Of a DNA stretch of 64,000 nt, positions 24,970-39,238 are shown one piece after another. Below the pieces are notes generated by a model. It saw nothing but the letters and a program-made list of their open reading frames with translations. It did no database searches and had not been told where the DNA came from. Both the position numbers and the translations under genes were made by a program. Origin of the DNA: Membranipora membranacea (Eukaryota; Bryozoa; Gymnolaemata; Cheilostomatida; Membraniporidae); the NCBI GenBank assembly GCA_914767715.1, contig OU612066.1, forward strand, positions 8,249,001-8,313,000, written 5' to 3'. Each line of letters begins with the position of its first letter. The stretch's first letter is position 1.

Positions 24970-27900
24970 ATGATGTCCCCACCCGCGACAGCTTCTCTAA
25001 TGTACCCTTATCTGTACACGATGCCGCCGGCAGGTAATCCAGCAGCAACAAACAATCAGCTAGCCTCGCTCGCTGGCATGCCAAACAATCTTGCTGCTAC
25101 GGGTGCTCTACCTCCCACCCCACAGACGTCTATGCCAAACATCATGGATCCTAACCTAAGTAGTCTGACCAGCATGGGTAGCCTTCAGAATCTCAACAAC
25201 ATCAACAACCTTCTCTTGGTGAGTTTTTTTAACATTAACTTCTTTTCCTCGAAAAATCAGCATTAAAATTTCGAAAAAATTGCTTAGCAAGTTCTCCATG
25301 TTCTGATTTGCTTGCCGAGAGAGACCACATTTTGGATATATGATGAGCAATAACAATGTTATCAAAATATGTGACATTGTTGTAAATTGCAATATGCCTT
25401 TGTGACCAGAACTGCCCTGAATTATGTATTTATGTTGGGGAGGGGGTATGTTATGTACATGTGTAATTTTGACAACATCCAACCTAAAAGCTTTGAACCC
25501 TTGGTCATCAGTTCAGCTTTGATATTACGTTGTGAATGAAGTTAAGAAATATTTTGAGTCAAAAAGTTAAATCTGTTCAAGTTTATGCATTCCTAATTCA
25601 CTTTGTCTGAAATCAAATTTCGAATTTCATAGAAAGCATATATCGCTTAGTTCTGACTAGCTTGGCTGCATTAGTTTAATTTAATATACTGGTACCTATA
25701 TAATGGAAGTGCCATTAATGATTGTTATCAATTCACTGTTTAATGACAGAGCTGCGATTTCAAAAAGATATCTAATATTAGAGTTTACTCAAGAAATTTT
25801 GTCATTTGTTGCGAGTTCAGTTTCACAACAAATTAACCCAATGTTCGTTACATTCGATAGCCTTGTTGAGCTAACATTGTTTGAATACATTTGATACCTC
25901 AGCAAACATCCCACCAACATCCGCAGGTGTGAAATCCATTTTCCTGAGTGCCTCATAGGTCTATGCTAAAATCAAGTGGCCCTTGGCTATAGTCAATCAT
26001 GTTTGAAACAGCACTTGAGTTCTGATCGAACACACTTTTGCTCTCCAATGTTTTAATTGTTAGGTTATCGGTCGTATTTACTGCTACAAGTATGACCAAA
26101 CATACAGTAGCTCATTATAGCTATGGTCTAGGTTTTCAAGCGCTTGCCATTAAAATAGGTGAAAGTTTAATCAAGCATTTCTCTTATTTGTTGTCTAATT
26201 GACAAGCAAAATATTTTTGCCCACAGCATCCATATAAGCCATGTATTTATCTTTACAACAATGATGTACAAATATCATTGGCACATTACTCACGTTTGTG
26301 TTACGGGGTGATCTTCGGGTTCTTTGGTACAAAACAGCTGCCCTGTGAAATCCTAATCCATGTACATACATGTATGTCTTCTGGTAGTTAGGTAACCATC
26401 AGTGATCAAAGGTGAAAACATCAAACTTTTAATACACAACTCTTCTCTATTTTTTTATTTATTCCGTATCAAATTTGTCTCTTTCTATCATGCAGTTTTA
26501 CGTCCTCGCTATTTATTTTCCTGAGTCTATTTCAATATCTGGCCTCCAAGTATCACAGATTTTCCGAAAGTTTGGCTCATAGCTCATCCCAAGCGTTAAT
26601 GCTGTTAGTCCACATTCGTTGGCAGGACTGTGGTTCAGCGTCAGCGAAGGAGTAGGTTGTGCTCAAAAGTTAGCTCCGTGAAAAAGATTTAATTGGCCCG
26701 TTTGCTATTATGGTTTTAGGTTGTTTTTTTTTTCAGAGTTTTCATATTGACGTTGTATTGTCATTCCGCAATTTCTTCTATTATATTATAAAGAGTTGAT
26801 TCTTTTTACCCTATTTTCTAGAATAATGCATGTCTTGACGCTGATTTGCTTAGTTGGTGATTTCATATTTTTTCCGACTGTACATGTACTAGTTTTAGTA
26901 GAGGGTTTTGTTTGAGTATTTCGAGTCCGACCTATAAGTTTAGGTGGGAGCCTCTATTTTCCCTAGGTATTCTACAAGCAAATCAACTCGAATTACAAAC
27001 TAAAGGCTACTCGCCTGCTGACAATTATAGCAAAAGATGTTTCTTGATCAAAAACACGAATGAGAAACAATAACCCCTCTATAGGCAGTGGGTATGATAC
27101 AGAGTGTAAAACAAGCTCAATGTTGTTCTCACAGTAGGGAGGAGTAATTGTAATAAACTCTCGGCTAATTCTTGTGGAACAAAATCCACATCAAAGGCTA
27201 CTGACAAATAATCGTGCTAATCCACCTAGCTTTTTCTTGACATTCACAGCATTTGTATATTCTATTTTTGCAGCCAATGCGAATGAACTGGTCAGGGTTT
27301 GGAAAAGAAGTGAAGAAAGTGGATACCAGCGGTAAGATTTGTCCTGTTGTTCATGGAGAAAGGTTTTGAGATATAATTTTCCACCCCATCCCTGATCAAG
27401 GCCCATAACAGGGAATGTTCATTATTTGTAATAGAGTTTGAAGTTTGCCTAATTTCTGTTATCCATCCTGTAATAGGTTGATAGCATAGAAGGTTTTCAA
27501 GCCATTGCTATGCATGCCATTGCGTTTCAGCAATCTCATCAGGTATAAAATGTGTAACCAACTCACTGTGGTCTATTCAGTAAGTATCCCAGTCCAACAT
27601 ATGTGCGATTTTCCGTTTCTCAACATACTTAATAGACGCAGCACTTCTCATTATTACTACTTTTAGATCATCATCACATCTTTGTTGGTGACCTGAGCTC
27701 AGAACTGGAAGTAAGACAGATACGGGAAGCGTTCCTCGCTTATGGTGAAATATCGTAAGTTTCCCCAACAACCACTATACCCCCACCCCACATATAGGAA
27801 TTTATCCGAAATGCAAATTCACTATGCTAGCCCTGTCGGAAACAAATATTGGTAGCAACAGTACAGGCGACTGTGCACCCCCAACCCCAACAGCAACCAC

Positions 27901-30900
27901 TATTCCCCAACCACCTAATCCATTAGGCAAATTCAATATAGAAGCCCTGTCGTAAACAAAAATTGGCAGCAACAGTACAGGCGGCATTGAGCATTGATAT
28001 GAAAGTGTATTAGATCCACTATATCCCTATAATTTCACATAATGGCCATGAGTCTGCAATGTTAATATGCTGGTGGATACTAAGTCATGATAACAAAGTC
28101 ATTTTTAGTAGCCCTTCGGTCCACATGTCTTTTCTTTTACAAATTAATGTTTGGTTAAGTAAGTTGTTCATTCAGGTAAGCATAGTATCACAAATATCAC
28201 TTCTCTAATTATACCAATATCGCAATCACCTGTTCCTTCTTTTGTGTCTCCAGTAAAAATCAATCAAGTCTTTTCAGAGCCTCAGAAAGTGTCCAGAATG
28301 TGCTTATTGACTTTTTGATGTAAAAAACTAGCACTTGATATGACGGTTCTGCTCGTAAAAACTGTTACATGTCTCAAACAAGACATGCTCATCTATTATT
28401 CATTGCCTCTATTTGCAGCGACTGCAAAATTATCAAAGACACACAAACGGGCAAGAGTAAAGGATATGGATTTGTGACATTCGTGAATAAAGAGGTATGG
28501 AAAATTGGCAGCTGTCACAATTACCACGTGATTCTGAGGCAGCATGACATTGTTATCTTTTTTTGTAGTCTGCTGCCGCAACATTGTCAGTCAATTATTG
28601 TCGATCCATATTTCACTCCTTTTTCTCCGAGATGGAACATTTTGGTGCATATTGACAGAGTATAAAGTCAACATGCCAGTCAGCTGATTAAAGCTCAACC
28701 AGCTTTTGACACACTTTCGGCAATCGATGAGCTGACATAGCGAGGGCTGAGATTTTTTTGGGGGAACAATAATGACGTGATGACTTTATCAAAAGAAGAC
28801 TAATTATAGAAATCGTATTGATATTCTCATGACAAAATTGATGATCAATTTGTTTATTTGTGTCAGAACCTTGAAGATGCCAATAAATTTGGGCATGGTG
28901 GTTTGTCTATGTAAAGTTTGCTCAAATTCTGGCAGCCAATTTATTTTGGGAGTGATTGTGCCCTGTAGCTTGCTGTCACTTTTACAAACTGGTGTCACTT
29001 TTGTTGGGACTCTTAGATAATGCTCCATCCCTAGTAACTAAGTGATGACAGAAATTAGATTTTTCAGGGTGTTCTTGAAACACACAATCCTAATTTCTTT
29101 GTACCAACTACTTCCCTCACCGATCCTTCTAACATGCCTCCTGGGCTAACTTTAACACATCCTAGTTCTCTCTGCTAGTTGTGGGAGCGGATTACTAATA
29201 TCCCCTCGAGTTATTGCAATATCATGAAATCAAGACTAGATTTTTGTTTTGAATTATATGCCTTAATAAAATATGTGCCCTTAACCCGTGCGTTTTTTCA
29301 TTTAGGCCAATTAGTCAATTTCCATGTGTTTCATCCCAACCTTATTAACACTACATAGTAGCGGATATGGGCTTACGAAATTAAGCAGTGAATAGTTAAT
29401 AAACTAATAATCGAATTTTCATGATTATTTTAGCCATTGTTTGTTAATATTCTGTGTTTGTCTGACTTCAGGCTGGAGCCAGAAAAAATGCTGAGCAACA
29501 AAAATTAATGATGATTTTCCAGATTTTTTGAAGTAGTGAAATTCAGCTTTGAACTTCATAGGCTGATTTCTGCTCTTATAGATTTATTTTCAAATTAATT
29601 TGGTTTATGTGCAAAGATTCCACTTCGATGTCTATTTGTTTTGTAGGATGCTCAGAAAGCTATCAATGAGATGAATGGGGCATGGCTGGGAAACAGAGCT
29701 ATAAGAACTAACTGGGCTTGCAGAAAACCACCAGCACCCATAGAAAAACCAGGTACAGTACAGCGTAACAACATGTCGATTGCACCAACATTTCTTCTCT
29801 GCCACTCTTGCTAATCAAAATATCACATTTACTAATAATCTGTTTACTGGTAATTTTTTTTCTCAAAGTTGGTTTAAAGCCCGACATCGAGATGTGATTA
29901 TTACTTTTGACTGCCCTTTCGCTCTTTCTGATAAACGCTAACATTTCCGATCCGCCCTTGCACTTTTCCAATCCCAGGTTCTGTTTAACTGAACAAAAGC
30001 ATACTTACATTTGGAAGAAATTATAGGTTATTTAGAAGCTATCCGTAACCTTTGTTGGTTTGCATTCTGTTTTAAATGTACTGTTCTTGCTCAAGCGGTA
30101 ATCAGATCAACACTATAATGATTGTTTGGTATTTTCAGCTCAAAAACTCGATTACGACGAGGTATACTCCCAATCCAGTTCTACTAACTGTACAGCCTAC
30201 ATTGGCGGTATCCAACAAAACCTCACAGGTTAGTTAGATAAAAAGATCATCCATAACAGGCTCTTTACATGAGATGAAATATTCCTGTAACAGCGGCAAA
30301 GATTCAGCTGGTATAAACGAATAAATCTTAAGGCAGCAGGTAATAAGAGACTATGTAGCGGAGGAGGGGTATTAGTTAAAGAAACATATAATATTTTACT
30401 AGATAATAAGCCCTCAATGCTCTGCAATCGCCGGACATTGCCACTAAAACTACTTGTGCGATGGAATATTCACTCGAAGACACATGTGCGCCATACTTCA
30501 CATGTCAATGGCATCATGCATCGATCTTACTCATAATGGAGTCTCCCTTTCACCAGGGTTTGGTTAATGGGAGGCCATTGTTATAATTGTTAATGTACAA
30601 CGAAAAGTGCTGGTAGGCCAGTGAAAGGACTTGATTGATTGAATACACCAGATTTAAGCCATGTTTCATCGCTTGGTAATCTTCGGAAGTGATCAGTTAG
30701 AACTCAGGCGAATGAATAAATTGACTCGATGAATTTGGAATGTCTGCCTGAATGGTAAGGAAGTATCGGAAGGAAGAGCTGATTTGTGGGATGTTTGTGT
30801 CGGTGTCAAACCTTGAATGTATTATTTGTCCGTAATTGTACAACAATCATGTATCGTCATCACTGACTGTTGGGCCTTTTATGTGTGTAAACTATAGACT

Positions 30901-32534
30901 TAGTATACTATTAGTATATTCAGTCTATGGTGAAAACCAGCAGTGGTAAGACTCTGTAATGCCACTGGAATCCATATTTTGCCTCCATCAATTGTGGTAA
31001 TTGTTTGTAGAGGAGATGATGAGAGAAGCTTTTAGTTTGTATGGAAACATCCAAGAGGTCAGAGTTTTCCCAGATAAAGGATTCGCCTTCGTCAGGTAAC
31101 ATTTAGTCTGTAACCGTATGAGTGTGTGATATGCTTGCACATTGCGTTTCAGCGGGTATATCATCATCATCAATCAAGTCACAACCCTACGGTCATTACA
31201 GAAGGTCGTTGAGACTGCTTCAAAAAAATGGATGTTGCTAATTATCAGCCTGCTCAATTTTTCACTTTTGTGCCTGCTTTAAATTAATATTCCAAATTGT
31301 GATTCGATGTGATGCACCTACTACACGTCATAAGCTTCTCACTTTTTGAACGCAGTATGATATCAATTATGTGTCATTCCATACCCATATCTCAGGTCAC
31401 AACTTCCTTTTAACTTCTATATTGTATTCCTGTTGTTTGAAGTTATGAGTTTTCTTCTCTTGTTTGTTATTAGATTTGACACAAAGGAGTCTGCATGTAA
31501 GGCTATCGTAGAAGTGAACGGGCTGGAAATTGGTGGTTTTGTGTGCAGGTGTTCGTGGGGTAAAGAATCCAATGACAATAACAACTCCATCCCAAATTAT
31601 GCTCCGCAGGTAATAATAAAGCTTTGAGATATACTGACTACAAGGTGAAGATTACTCATGATTTACATTATATGAAGCGACTACAACCCTTGTTATAGCT
31701 CTAAACAGTAAGCACTGACAAGAGATTTTCTCTCGTAATTAACATTTATTTGATTTATTTAATGAATGATTGAGTAAAACCTTTAAGAGAGGGGTAAATA
31801 AATTAAACTTATTTTTGCAGCTCATGAGCCAGTTGAGTGGATTCCCAGGACTAGCTGGCCTTGGTATGTATGGCCTACCAGGTAATGGTTTACCTGCGTC
31901 TGGTACAGGGTTACAGGGCTATAGCAGTTTCAACGCAGTCAATCCAGCTACCAGTGTAGATCAGCTCCAGGCGCTCAACAACTACGCCGCACTCAACGCT
32001 GCTGGGTAAGAGGATAATTACATGCCTTACCTGTAAATCTTATTTTCGGTGCTGAGATTGATTTTCAAAAAAACTGAAGCACATTAATGGAGTGAGATGA
32101 TTCAATGTTTCTTGCAGCCTATTCGTTGTTGGTGCTTTTTATTCCTAATTGATCAACAACTCATAACATCAATCCGATCAATCTTTTGTCAAAACTTAGT
32201 GACCTCACAAAATCGTACTGGCAAAGGATATCTGCTTGTTTTCCTAGGACATGCTATCCTATAACTTTCAAAGAAGCCATTAGGCTGTTTTAAAACCTGA
32301 TTGACTTCAATGAAAAGTTTGTTTACATTCTTTGCACTGAGAAAAAAAGCATTTTGTGCGCTTTTCAATGCCTGATCAATAATTGAAGCTATTAACTTTC
32401 AAGTATGTATTTCAAAAAGCTTTTGATAATGGACTAAGCAGCAGTTTTTGCACAAATATGATCTGCATTTCTTACCCAGTAAGTTCTTAATTTCTTTTAA
32501 TTTCAGAAACTTTCAGTATGGTGCCGGCTTTTGA
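24970..32534 (+). CDS. TIA1: TIA1/TIAR-like RNA-binding protein lacking RRM1, 10 exons, 366 aa
   Basis: Exons: 24970-25218, 27274-27331, 27667-27754, 28419-28494, 29647-29752, 30139-30228, 31011-31095, 31474-31609, 31821-32005, 32507-32534. All are GT-AG and in frame. TIA1/TIAR proteins bind U-rich RNA, regulate splicing and translation, and build stress granules. An 83-residue proline-, alanine- and asparagine-rich N-terminus replaces RRM1. Then comes a MNW segment equivalent to the linker before RRM2. RRM2 has RNP2 IFVGDL (107-112) and RNP1 KGYGFVTF (146-153), followed by [16 protein letters not shown]3 has RNP2 AYIGGI (212-217) and RNP1 KGFAFVRF (245-252), then CSWGKES. The C-terminus is glycine-, leucine- and asparagine-rich, like the prion-like tail of TIA1 but shorter. 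Human TIA1 has 386 aa and three RRMs. The first of two adjacent ATGs is taken as the start. Confidence 0.92.
27797..27986. repeat. Tandem duplication of about 65 bp in an intron
   Basis: Two imperfect copies lie about 115 bases apart in the intron after exon 3 of the TIA1-like gene. Both contain GCCCTGTCG(G/T)AAACAAA and then AGCAACAGTACAGGCG. No function is apparent. Confidence 0.75.
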
Positions 32535-35289
32535 AAAGAGCATTTCATCCAAGAAACAATTGCATAAAAGTATTTTGGTAAGTCGATCTTCCATCTGCTC
32601 CTGCATTCTGAAAATCTCAATCTGCTGCATGAAACGTTTAATAATATGTTTTGGTTTCTATGTCTTTGCCTCGTGGATTGCGCTTCATCCGATATCGATA
32701 TCGAATAAAAAACACATAATAAATGTTCAATGAAACTGAATTGTTCACACGTCGTGTCTGTTTACTTTTAGTGAATACACTACAGAATATTATACTTCTA
32801 CTCATTATTATTGATACTGGAGAAAGAACATACACATATAGGAGTTATCCTCTGCTTTGTCTAGAACAGGCAACCTCTACTATTTTCAAATATTTACAAC
32901 CACAATGCATTGTTACTATGAAATTATTATATTGTTGTGTTAGTGAAACTTTATTGATATTGTGATACCATAAATTAGTGTTTTTTTGTGATTCTATTAT
33001 TGAAATTATGATTATCATAGTATGCAAATGATAATAATGGTGCAGAAAAATTGTGTTTGTTGCGGAGGCTAACAAACTGATGCTGATAGTGCGACACAAT
33101 TATTAAATTATTCCTGATAATTCTGACACAGGTTATACATGGTTTGCTAAGGTTATTATTGCTCAGTTAAATTTATTTATATAACTATTATACACCAATT
33201 GATGATTATTTATGAGTTATCTAGGGCAAATTCCCCCTCAAAATATTTATTATTGTTATTGTATGTGGCAGAGATTACACAATAAATATTCTTGTGAAAC
33301 ATATACTGATTCCATTCTTCTCTTAATCTCATTTTTCAGTTTTTCAGTATTTCCTGAAAACGACTTTACATTCAGTCTGTGCTTGAATACTGTGACCAGA
33401 AAGTCCTAGGCTCGTCATTCTTCGGACATGTTCAGATTGTAGTAATTCTTGCAAATTGAGATTGCTCTATCAATCCAAGGACAAAAGTGGTCTTAAATAA
33501 TGAATCAATTCAGCCTGTGATGGTTCACAGGGGTGTTGTCTGAATATCAAAGAGCCTAGCAGGATTTTATTGCCTTATCTGCAAATCACTCAACCCATCG
33601 ATTCATCAAGCAAAGTAAGACGATTACGATAATGAAAAGCAGCCAAACTCACCAAGTTTCATGTTCATTCTAATATCTGGTGTAATAACAAATGAAGCCT
33701 CTTTAGTGCAGTTTAATATTATTTATTCCTCCGTCAACCTAATTTACAACTAAATGGTTCGTTCCCTTCAAGATATTTTATTTCGGTTCAATTGCAATAA
33801 ATTATGCAAAGTTTATGAGGCATTATACATCAGTACAGAGCAAAATAAAAGTCCAACTATCACGGTCACGACTGTTGAATTGGTATCCGAATTCACTGCG
33901 ATCCAGACAGGAATAGGGAGAAAAAAAGATGTAATAGACAAGGTGTTATTGTCAAAAATTCTTAGAATGGTTTTACAGAGCTTTTGATTCTATTTGAGCT
34001 AGTATACTCTCCTTTTTTAGTAGACTAGTCTGTCATTTTCGTTCCAGCGGTCACTCTGTTTGCCCATTATTGCTCCGTGGTATAGAGGATGAAATCCTGA
34101 TGTAACCTTCTTGTAGGATGTACACAACAATGAATTGATTGTCAGATCAGCTCACCGCTCACTCAACGAAGCTTGCAAGCGATATGCAAATCACCACATG
34201 GTATAGCAATGAGATAGCTTTGAAAGGTCAATCATTATTTCAAACCTAATTCCGAAGTTTGACTCTCCCTATAGTAATACAATATAAACCCTCACTCCAC
34301 TGGACTACAGTGAATTCAAAATAGAAGTGCCTTGTACCAATGTACCAATGTACAAGGCCAGTTCAATAAAGTTTCAACCGGAAAAATTTTTTTTATCCCA
34401 AATGTACATTATGATGATCATTATGTCATCTGGTAGATTGGGATTCAGTCCAACAATTTGTATCAACTCAGGTTGAGTGTGTTGGTTTGTCGTTGCAACA
34501 GATAACTTCACTCAGCAACAAACAAAAACCCATTGTTGGCCTGAATGCCAGGCTCGTCATAGATCGTTTGAGATCGGTCTTCCTTCACCATTATGCAAAA
34601 GCACTTGACACCCAGCAGGTAGACTAGTCAGTCAATAATGCAATAATATGACTACATCTATTGCAGACGTGGAGAGTTACAGGCTATATGGCTTAGAATT
34701 ATTTTAGTGAGAGTATAATTTGATGATGATGAATTCTTTAATTGAGTATTTACATAGTAAAGAGAGGCCTCTATTTGCAGGCAAGATGAGTGGGAGGTGA
34801 TAAATTATTACAGTGATTTATTTTGGTATAAAAATTAGTTGGCATATATGAGTCGGAGCATAAAAGATTTTATGAACAATATGGTTTTTAGATTGAGATA
34901 AGCAAAAAAAATATACATGGAGATATATATATATATATACTTTTATTGTCAGCAACAATTCATTATTTCAAATGTTTTTCATGATGTGACATAAATGGCA
35001 AAAAAGAAAAATGATACAAACATTATCATTATTATTTTGGTATTTTTCATAGGCCCGGAGGCTGAGTATTTAGAATGATGTAGGGAGATTCTGTAATGAT
35101 TGTTCTGTACTGCGGCCCTGGTCTAGACACCGCATATACCGATCCTCATGCACCAGTTTGAGGCCTCAATGGCTATAACAGTGCGAGCCCCTTCCGGGTG
35201 GAGGTGTAGTCCGGGTTTGTGAATTTGCGTAATTGCCATATTACACATAATAATTTGCGTAATTTACAAGTTGTCTTCTATTGTTCTGA
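32535..35289. other. 3' flank of TIA1-like gene and intergenic DNA
   Basis: About 2.7 kb of AT-rich sequence without a recognisable gene. Several AATAAA hexamers (for example near 32703 and 33276) could end the TIA1-like transcript, so the 3' untranslated region may be long. An AT dinucleotide run is at about 34923-34939. The open frames here are short and have no domain. Confidence 0.5.
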
Positions 35290-35535
35290 CTATAGACTAT
35301 ACTGAAAAGGAAAGGCAATTCCTTGGTATAGCTGAAGTCTACTGTGACCAGTTAGAAGATAACATGGTGTTCCTATTGATCTTCTGTCAAAGTCTGAGGG
35401 GATAGGTTGGTCCTCAAGATAGGTGGGAGGGAGCTGTGAGAGAAGACTATAGGGACATGCTACCTATGAGAGTTGGGTGTTCCACATTCTAGACCATTCT
35501 CTTTGAATGGTCTTTTTGATGACTAGTTTGGACAG
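35290..35535 (-). pseudogene. Distal end of the split LINE
   Basis: Read on the minus strand from the insertion point of the 3.7 kb element, one frame is open for about 30 codons in continuation of the LINE tail at 39246-39460. After one stop it is open again for some 50 codons. This supports a single ancestral LINE coding region interrupted by the element at 35544-39238. Identity rests on continuity with the reverse transcriptase fragment, not on a motif in this part. Confidence 0.45.
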
Positions 35536-35543
35536 GTCCGTTG

Positions 35544-38500
35544 TACGGCAGACGAGCTGCGCCAGGGGAGAAAATAATTTCAGATGGCGCAGCTTGGCTA
35601 GAGGCAATTTACATGTGGCGCAGCTCGGCTAGAGGCGATTTATGTGTGGCGCAGCTCCACACTGATCACGTGATATACTATTGCATGTATATCTCTGATC
35701 GATAGAGAGTGAATTAATTCACTTAGCTTGAGTGCAGCTGAAATTCAGTATTTAGGAGACGTGTGGATGATTACCCAAACTTTTGGATAAACACTTATCA
35801 TTTTCTCATTCTTTGTTAAAATATTCTAATTTATATTTAGAAAATCTGATATCACCTTTTAACAGTTTTAGAAGAGCATTTAGCACATGTTTTTGGCAAA
35901 AAAAGTGATATCGAAACTGTGTATTGCTAGCCTAAGCTCAGAAGAGAGAACTAACAATGCAGAGCTAGGTAATGCTTTTTCGATCATGTTTGTTTGATAA
36001 AATTAAAGTTGTCCTCTCTTTCAGCCAAATGTAGGTGCTCAATATTTGCGACAGAAGCTCTATCGATCAGAGATACACATACTAATAGTGTAATCTCGAA
36101 ATCAGTGTGGCGCAGCTCGGCTAGTTTCAAAAATTGTTACCAAGAGCACATGATTCCCAATATTGATAGACTTATAAAAACTTGCTCATCTGTCGGAACC
36201 GATAAAGGAGCGGGAATTTATCACAGCTCTATTGTTCAACATCTAGCTGAAAAAGCAAGAGGACTATTTTACATAAGTTGAACTAGGAGTGGCAGTCACA
36301 GCAGGGAGTCACAGTCAGTGTTTGAGAAGTTGCTTGACTTTCCCTACCGATGATATGGCTGTAAGTATAGTATAGTATTCTCCACAATAAGGTATGAAAG
36401 TTATATCATTATCATCATGTGAAGGAATGATTGGATTGGATGTGTTGATCATTTAAATAGGGCTACTTACTACTTGTACTACCTACTTCTCTCTTCTACC
36501 ACCAAGTCCAAGGAGTATCAGCTTCCCTGGTTGCTCCTTGCTTCTACAACTCACATCATTGCATTTTCTTATTTTGGTTAGTTTGGGCTCTATTGTGTGG
36601 GTGCACAAACAAAGCAATGAGCTGCCCAATGTTTTGATAGTTGGTAATGATGTTGATGAAATATGTATCAATCAAGAGTGACTACTCACACTCACAGGCT
36701 ACCTAGTACTAGTACTACAGGCTGCTACTGAGTGAGTAATGGTCACCGGCCTACTCCAACATCTGGGTCAATGGCAGTGAGTATTTGACTGCCCTTTTGG
36801 GTTTTTTGTTGTTTGAAACCCAACCAGGGGGGAGGGGGGCAGACGTTGCCAGAGACCAACCCAGGCTTTGGAGTAACTCGTGTATACAGTGTATACAATG
36901 CAAGGTGTATAGTCATGTCTGCTAGATGTAGGGTATATACTGCAAGCGTAGAGAGGGCTTTAGAGCTCATCAAGTTGCTTTGTTTAAAGTTTGACTGTGA
37001 TTGATGTGTCAGTAATCTGTCCAAATAACATTTTTGTATGTTTACATGTTTTATTTTACAGCCTGTATGATTATGAAGGAGCATTTTAGAGATTAACCAG
37101 AGATAAGCCATAGGAATCAATTAGATGAACAAACTTCATCAGGGTGCTTAGGGTGCTTGGTCACTGGGTGCAGGCCCCAGAGAACTGAGAAGAAGGTTCA
37201 TTGCGTAAGGCAGTCCTCGCACCCTGCTATACTCTGCTTAAATCTATCAATAATAACCAGATCAAATGATTCACAGTGTTTTGTGCTGATCATTTTTATT
37301 TTTAGGTACATTGAATATAATATGTATAACGGCCACAGGTATTCTGGCTCGTAGTCACATTGATCCAACTTTTTTGGGTCAAACCAAACGCATATCCTTA
37401 CTCCAACATTGGAGAGTGATAGTATGTCCTTGGGTGAACAAAAGATATCAGGGAGTATGTATGATCAAGGAGTTGGGGACAAAATATAACATTTGTCCCT
37501 AACTCCCTGGTATGATTGTATCAGACATATGAGTTGTCCTCTCAACTAAAATCAATCTTCCTCCCAAGGTAGTCTGGTCATTTAGCTCAATTAGACAATT
37601 CGTGCACAAATCGTTTACTCAGAATGCATAGGTATAGTTCTATCTATGAGAGAGTGATTTGGGAACGAGACCTAAGTAGGGCACCTAAGCTGTTTTTTAT
37701 TCAAAGAACTTTCAGTCACTGTTGACAAAATTCTCATCTATCTATGCGTTATTCTGTAGACTAAACAGCCAAGTCATATCATCCCTGCATGAATATAGAT
37801 GGTAATACAGCTGTCACAAAAATGCGTCAAGTGAACTTTCTTAGGCATAGTATAATTATTATTGTGCTTAAATTATGTTACACAAAACAAATAACGAAAA
37901 AAGAAATAAAGGGACCAGTTATGTCAGCTCCTCAACAACAAACAAACATGGTATGTAAGAAGAAAAAATAAAAATCCGACCAGAGAGAAAACTTTGATAA
38001 TAATTTGGTACCCACTTACAGATTACAGTTGTCAAGTCAGTTCACCAATGTATTTGTTGTCTATTAGAACTCACGATTGATTTGAATCAGCTTATCAGTG
38101 GCACTTTGGGCATTTACAATTCAAATGTGCTTGACTGCTTGAGTTCCTAAACTGAAAACCTGACCCACAAGCAATAAAAAAAATCAATAGATACTAAGAC
38201 CGAGGAGTTAGACTTCTGTAAAGAGGTCATCTGGGCTTCTTTGTGGCACTACGTTGCAGACTCGTATCTCATTGTTGATCGGCAAGTTGCGTATCGGCAT
38301 ATTGATCATCCAGATGATTTTATTTCCAACAATATTATGATAGACCACTGGGCCATAGGCTAGTTTTAATGTTGTTGTCATCACCTTGTCTTCAACCGTT
38401 CTGAAAAGGGAAAATTATAATAGGATCAATTAATGCAGAAACTAAATGAGATGCTCAACTGTGAAAAAAAGTTCATATTCCTGGGTTAGAGATAGAACTA

Positions 38501-39238
38501 AGAGGTCATTGAATGAAAAAATTGAATGTAATATGAAAGTCAAACATTGCTACATACCCAGACAGGTTTTGGAGTAGGACCATTGGGTAATAGATAGATA
38601 AGATAGTAGTCTGCCAGTGAGGGTGCTGCATCATCATCAACATTCCACCAATTCTTTGACTCCCATTCACTGTAACAATGAGTGATTCAATGACAAAAAT
38701 TAAATACATACATAGATTCTACAGATTGGTCCAGGAACTGTCTGTAGGTAGTGAAAGATCAAGGAGTGCTCCTAGCTAGTCCCTGCTGGTCCTTGGTAAG
38801 ATAGATTGGTTGGTGACAATCAGAACAGTTCACCTGACAGACTCCTCTCCTCTGCATATATCTTTTCTAAGGTGGCTCTATGTTTCGAATGTCTGGTAGT
38901 GATAACATTAAAAAGGTCGCCTTTCAGTGCTCAGGCCATTGAGTGATGCTCTAACCTCAAAGTCAGGCCTATTATCAGACTCAGCTATCAAGATGATGCA
39001 GACTTAGTTGTTAACAATCATACCTCCAAAACCCAAGTTGACTCTAACTTTTTCCGACTGAGTAGTGACAGACTATCAAATTAATGAGTTGTGTTCTCAT
39101 GGCTTCAAAATTTGAAACTAGCCGAGCTGCGCCACACATAAATTGCCTCTAGCCGAGCTGCGCCACATGTAAATTGCATGTAGCCGAGCTGCGCCATTCC
39201 GAATTATTTTTACCACATGGCGCAGCTCGTCTGCCGTA
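35544..39238. mobile_element. 3.7 kb TIR transposon of unknown superfamily, 8-bp TSD
   Basis: Both ends start TACGGCAGACGAGCTGCGCC and are inverted copies for about 115 bp. They are flanked on both sides by GTCCGTTG (35536-35543 and 39239-39246), a perfect 8-bp target duplication. Each end carries three spaced copies of GGCGCAGCTCGGCTAG or close variants, and another copy sits at 36109-36125. I see no hAT, P, Mutator or other known transposase in any frame. Some minus-strand exon-like stretches are listed separately. An 8-bp duplication fits hAT, P and some Mutator-like families, but the end sequence does not match the hAT CAG start. The element lies inside a decayed LINE. Confidence 0.85.
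38208..38893 (-). CDS. Possible spliced ORF inside the 3.7 kb TIR element
   Basis: Three minus-strand segments, 38893-38834, 38669-38558 and 38400-38208, have AG acceptors and GT donors and join in one frame ending in TAA. The last exon gives a 63-residue open stretch including LAYGPVVYHNIVGNKIIWM. The middle exon is open in two frames, and the frame that splices correctly looks less protein-like than the other (which contains NGPTPKPVW). I recognise no family. It could be a decayed transposase or a captured host exon. The first exon and start codon are not resolved. Confidence 0.25.
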
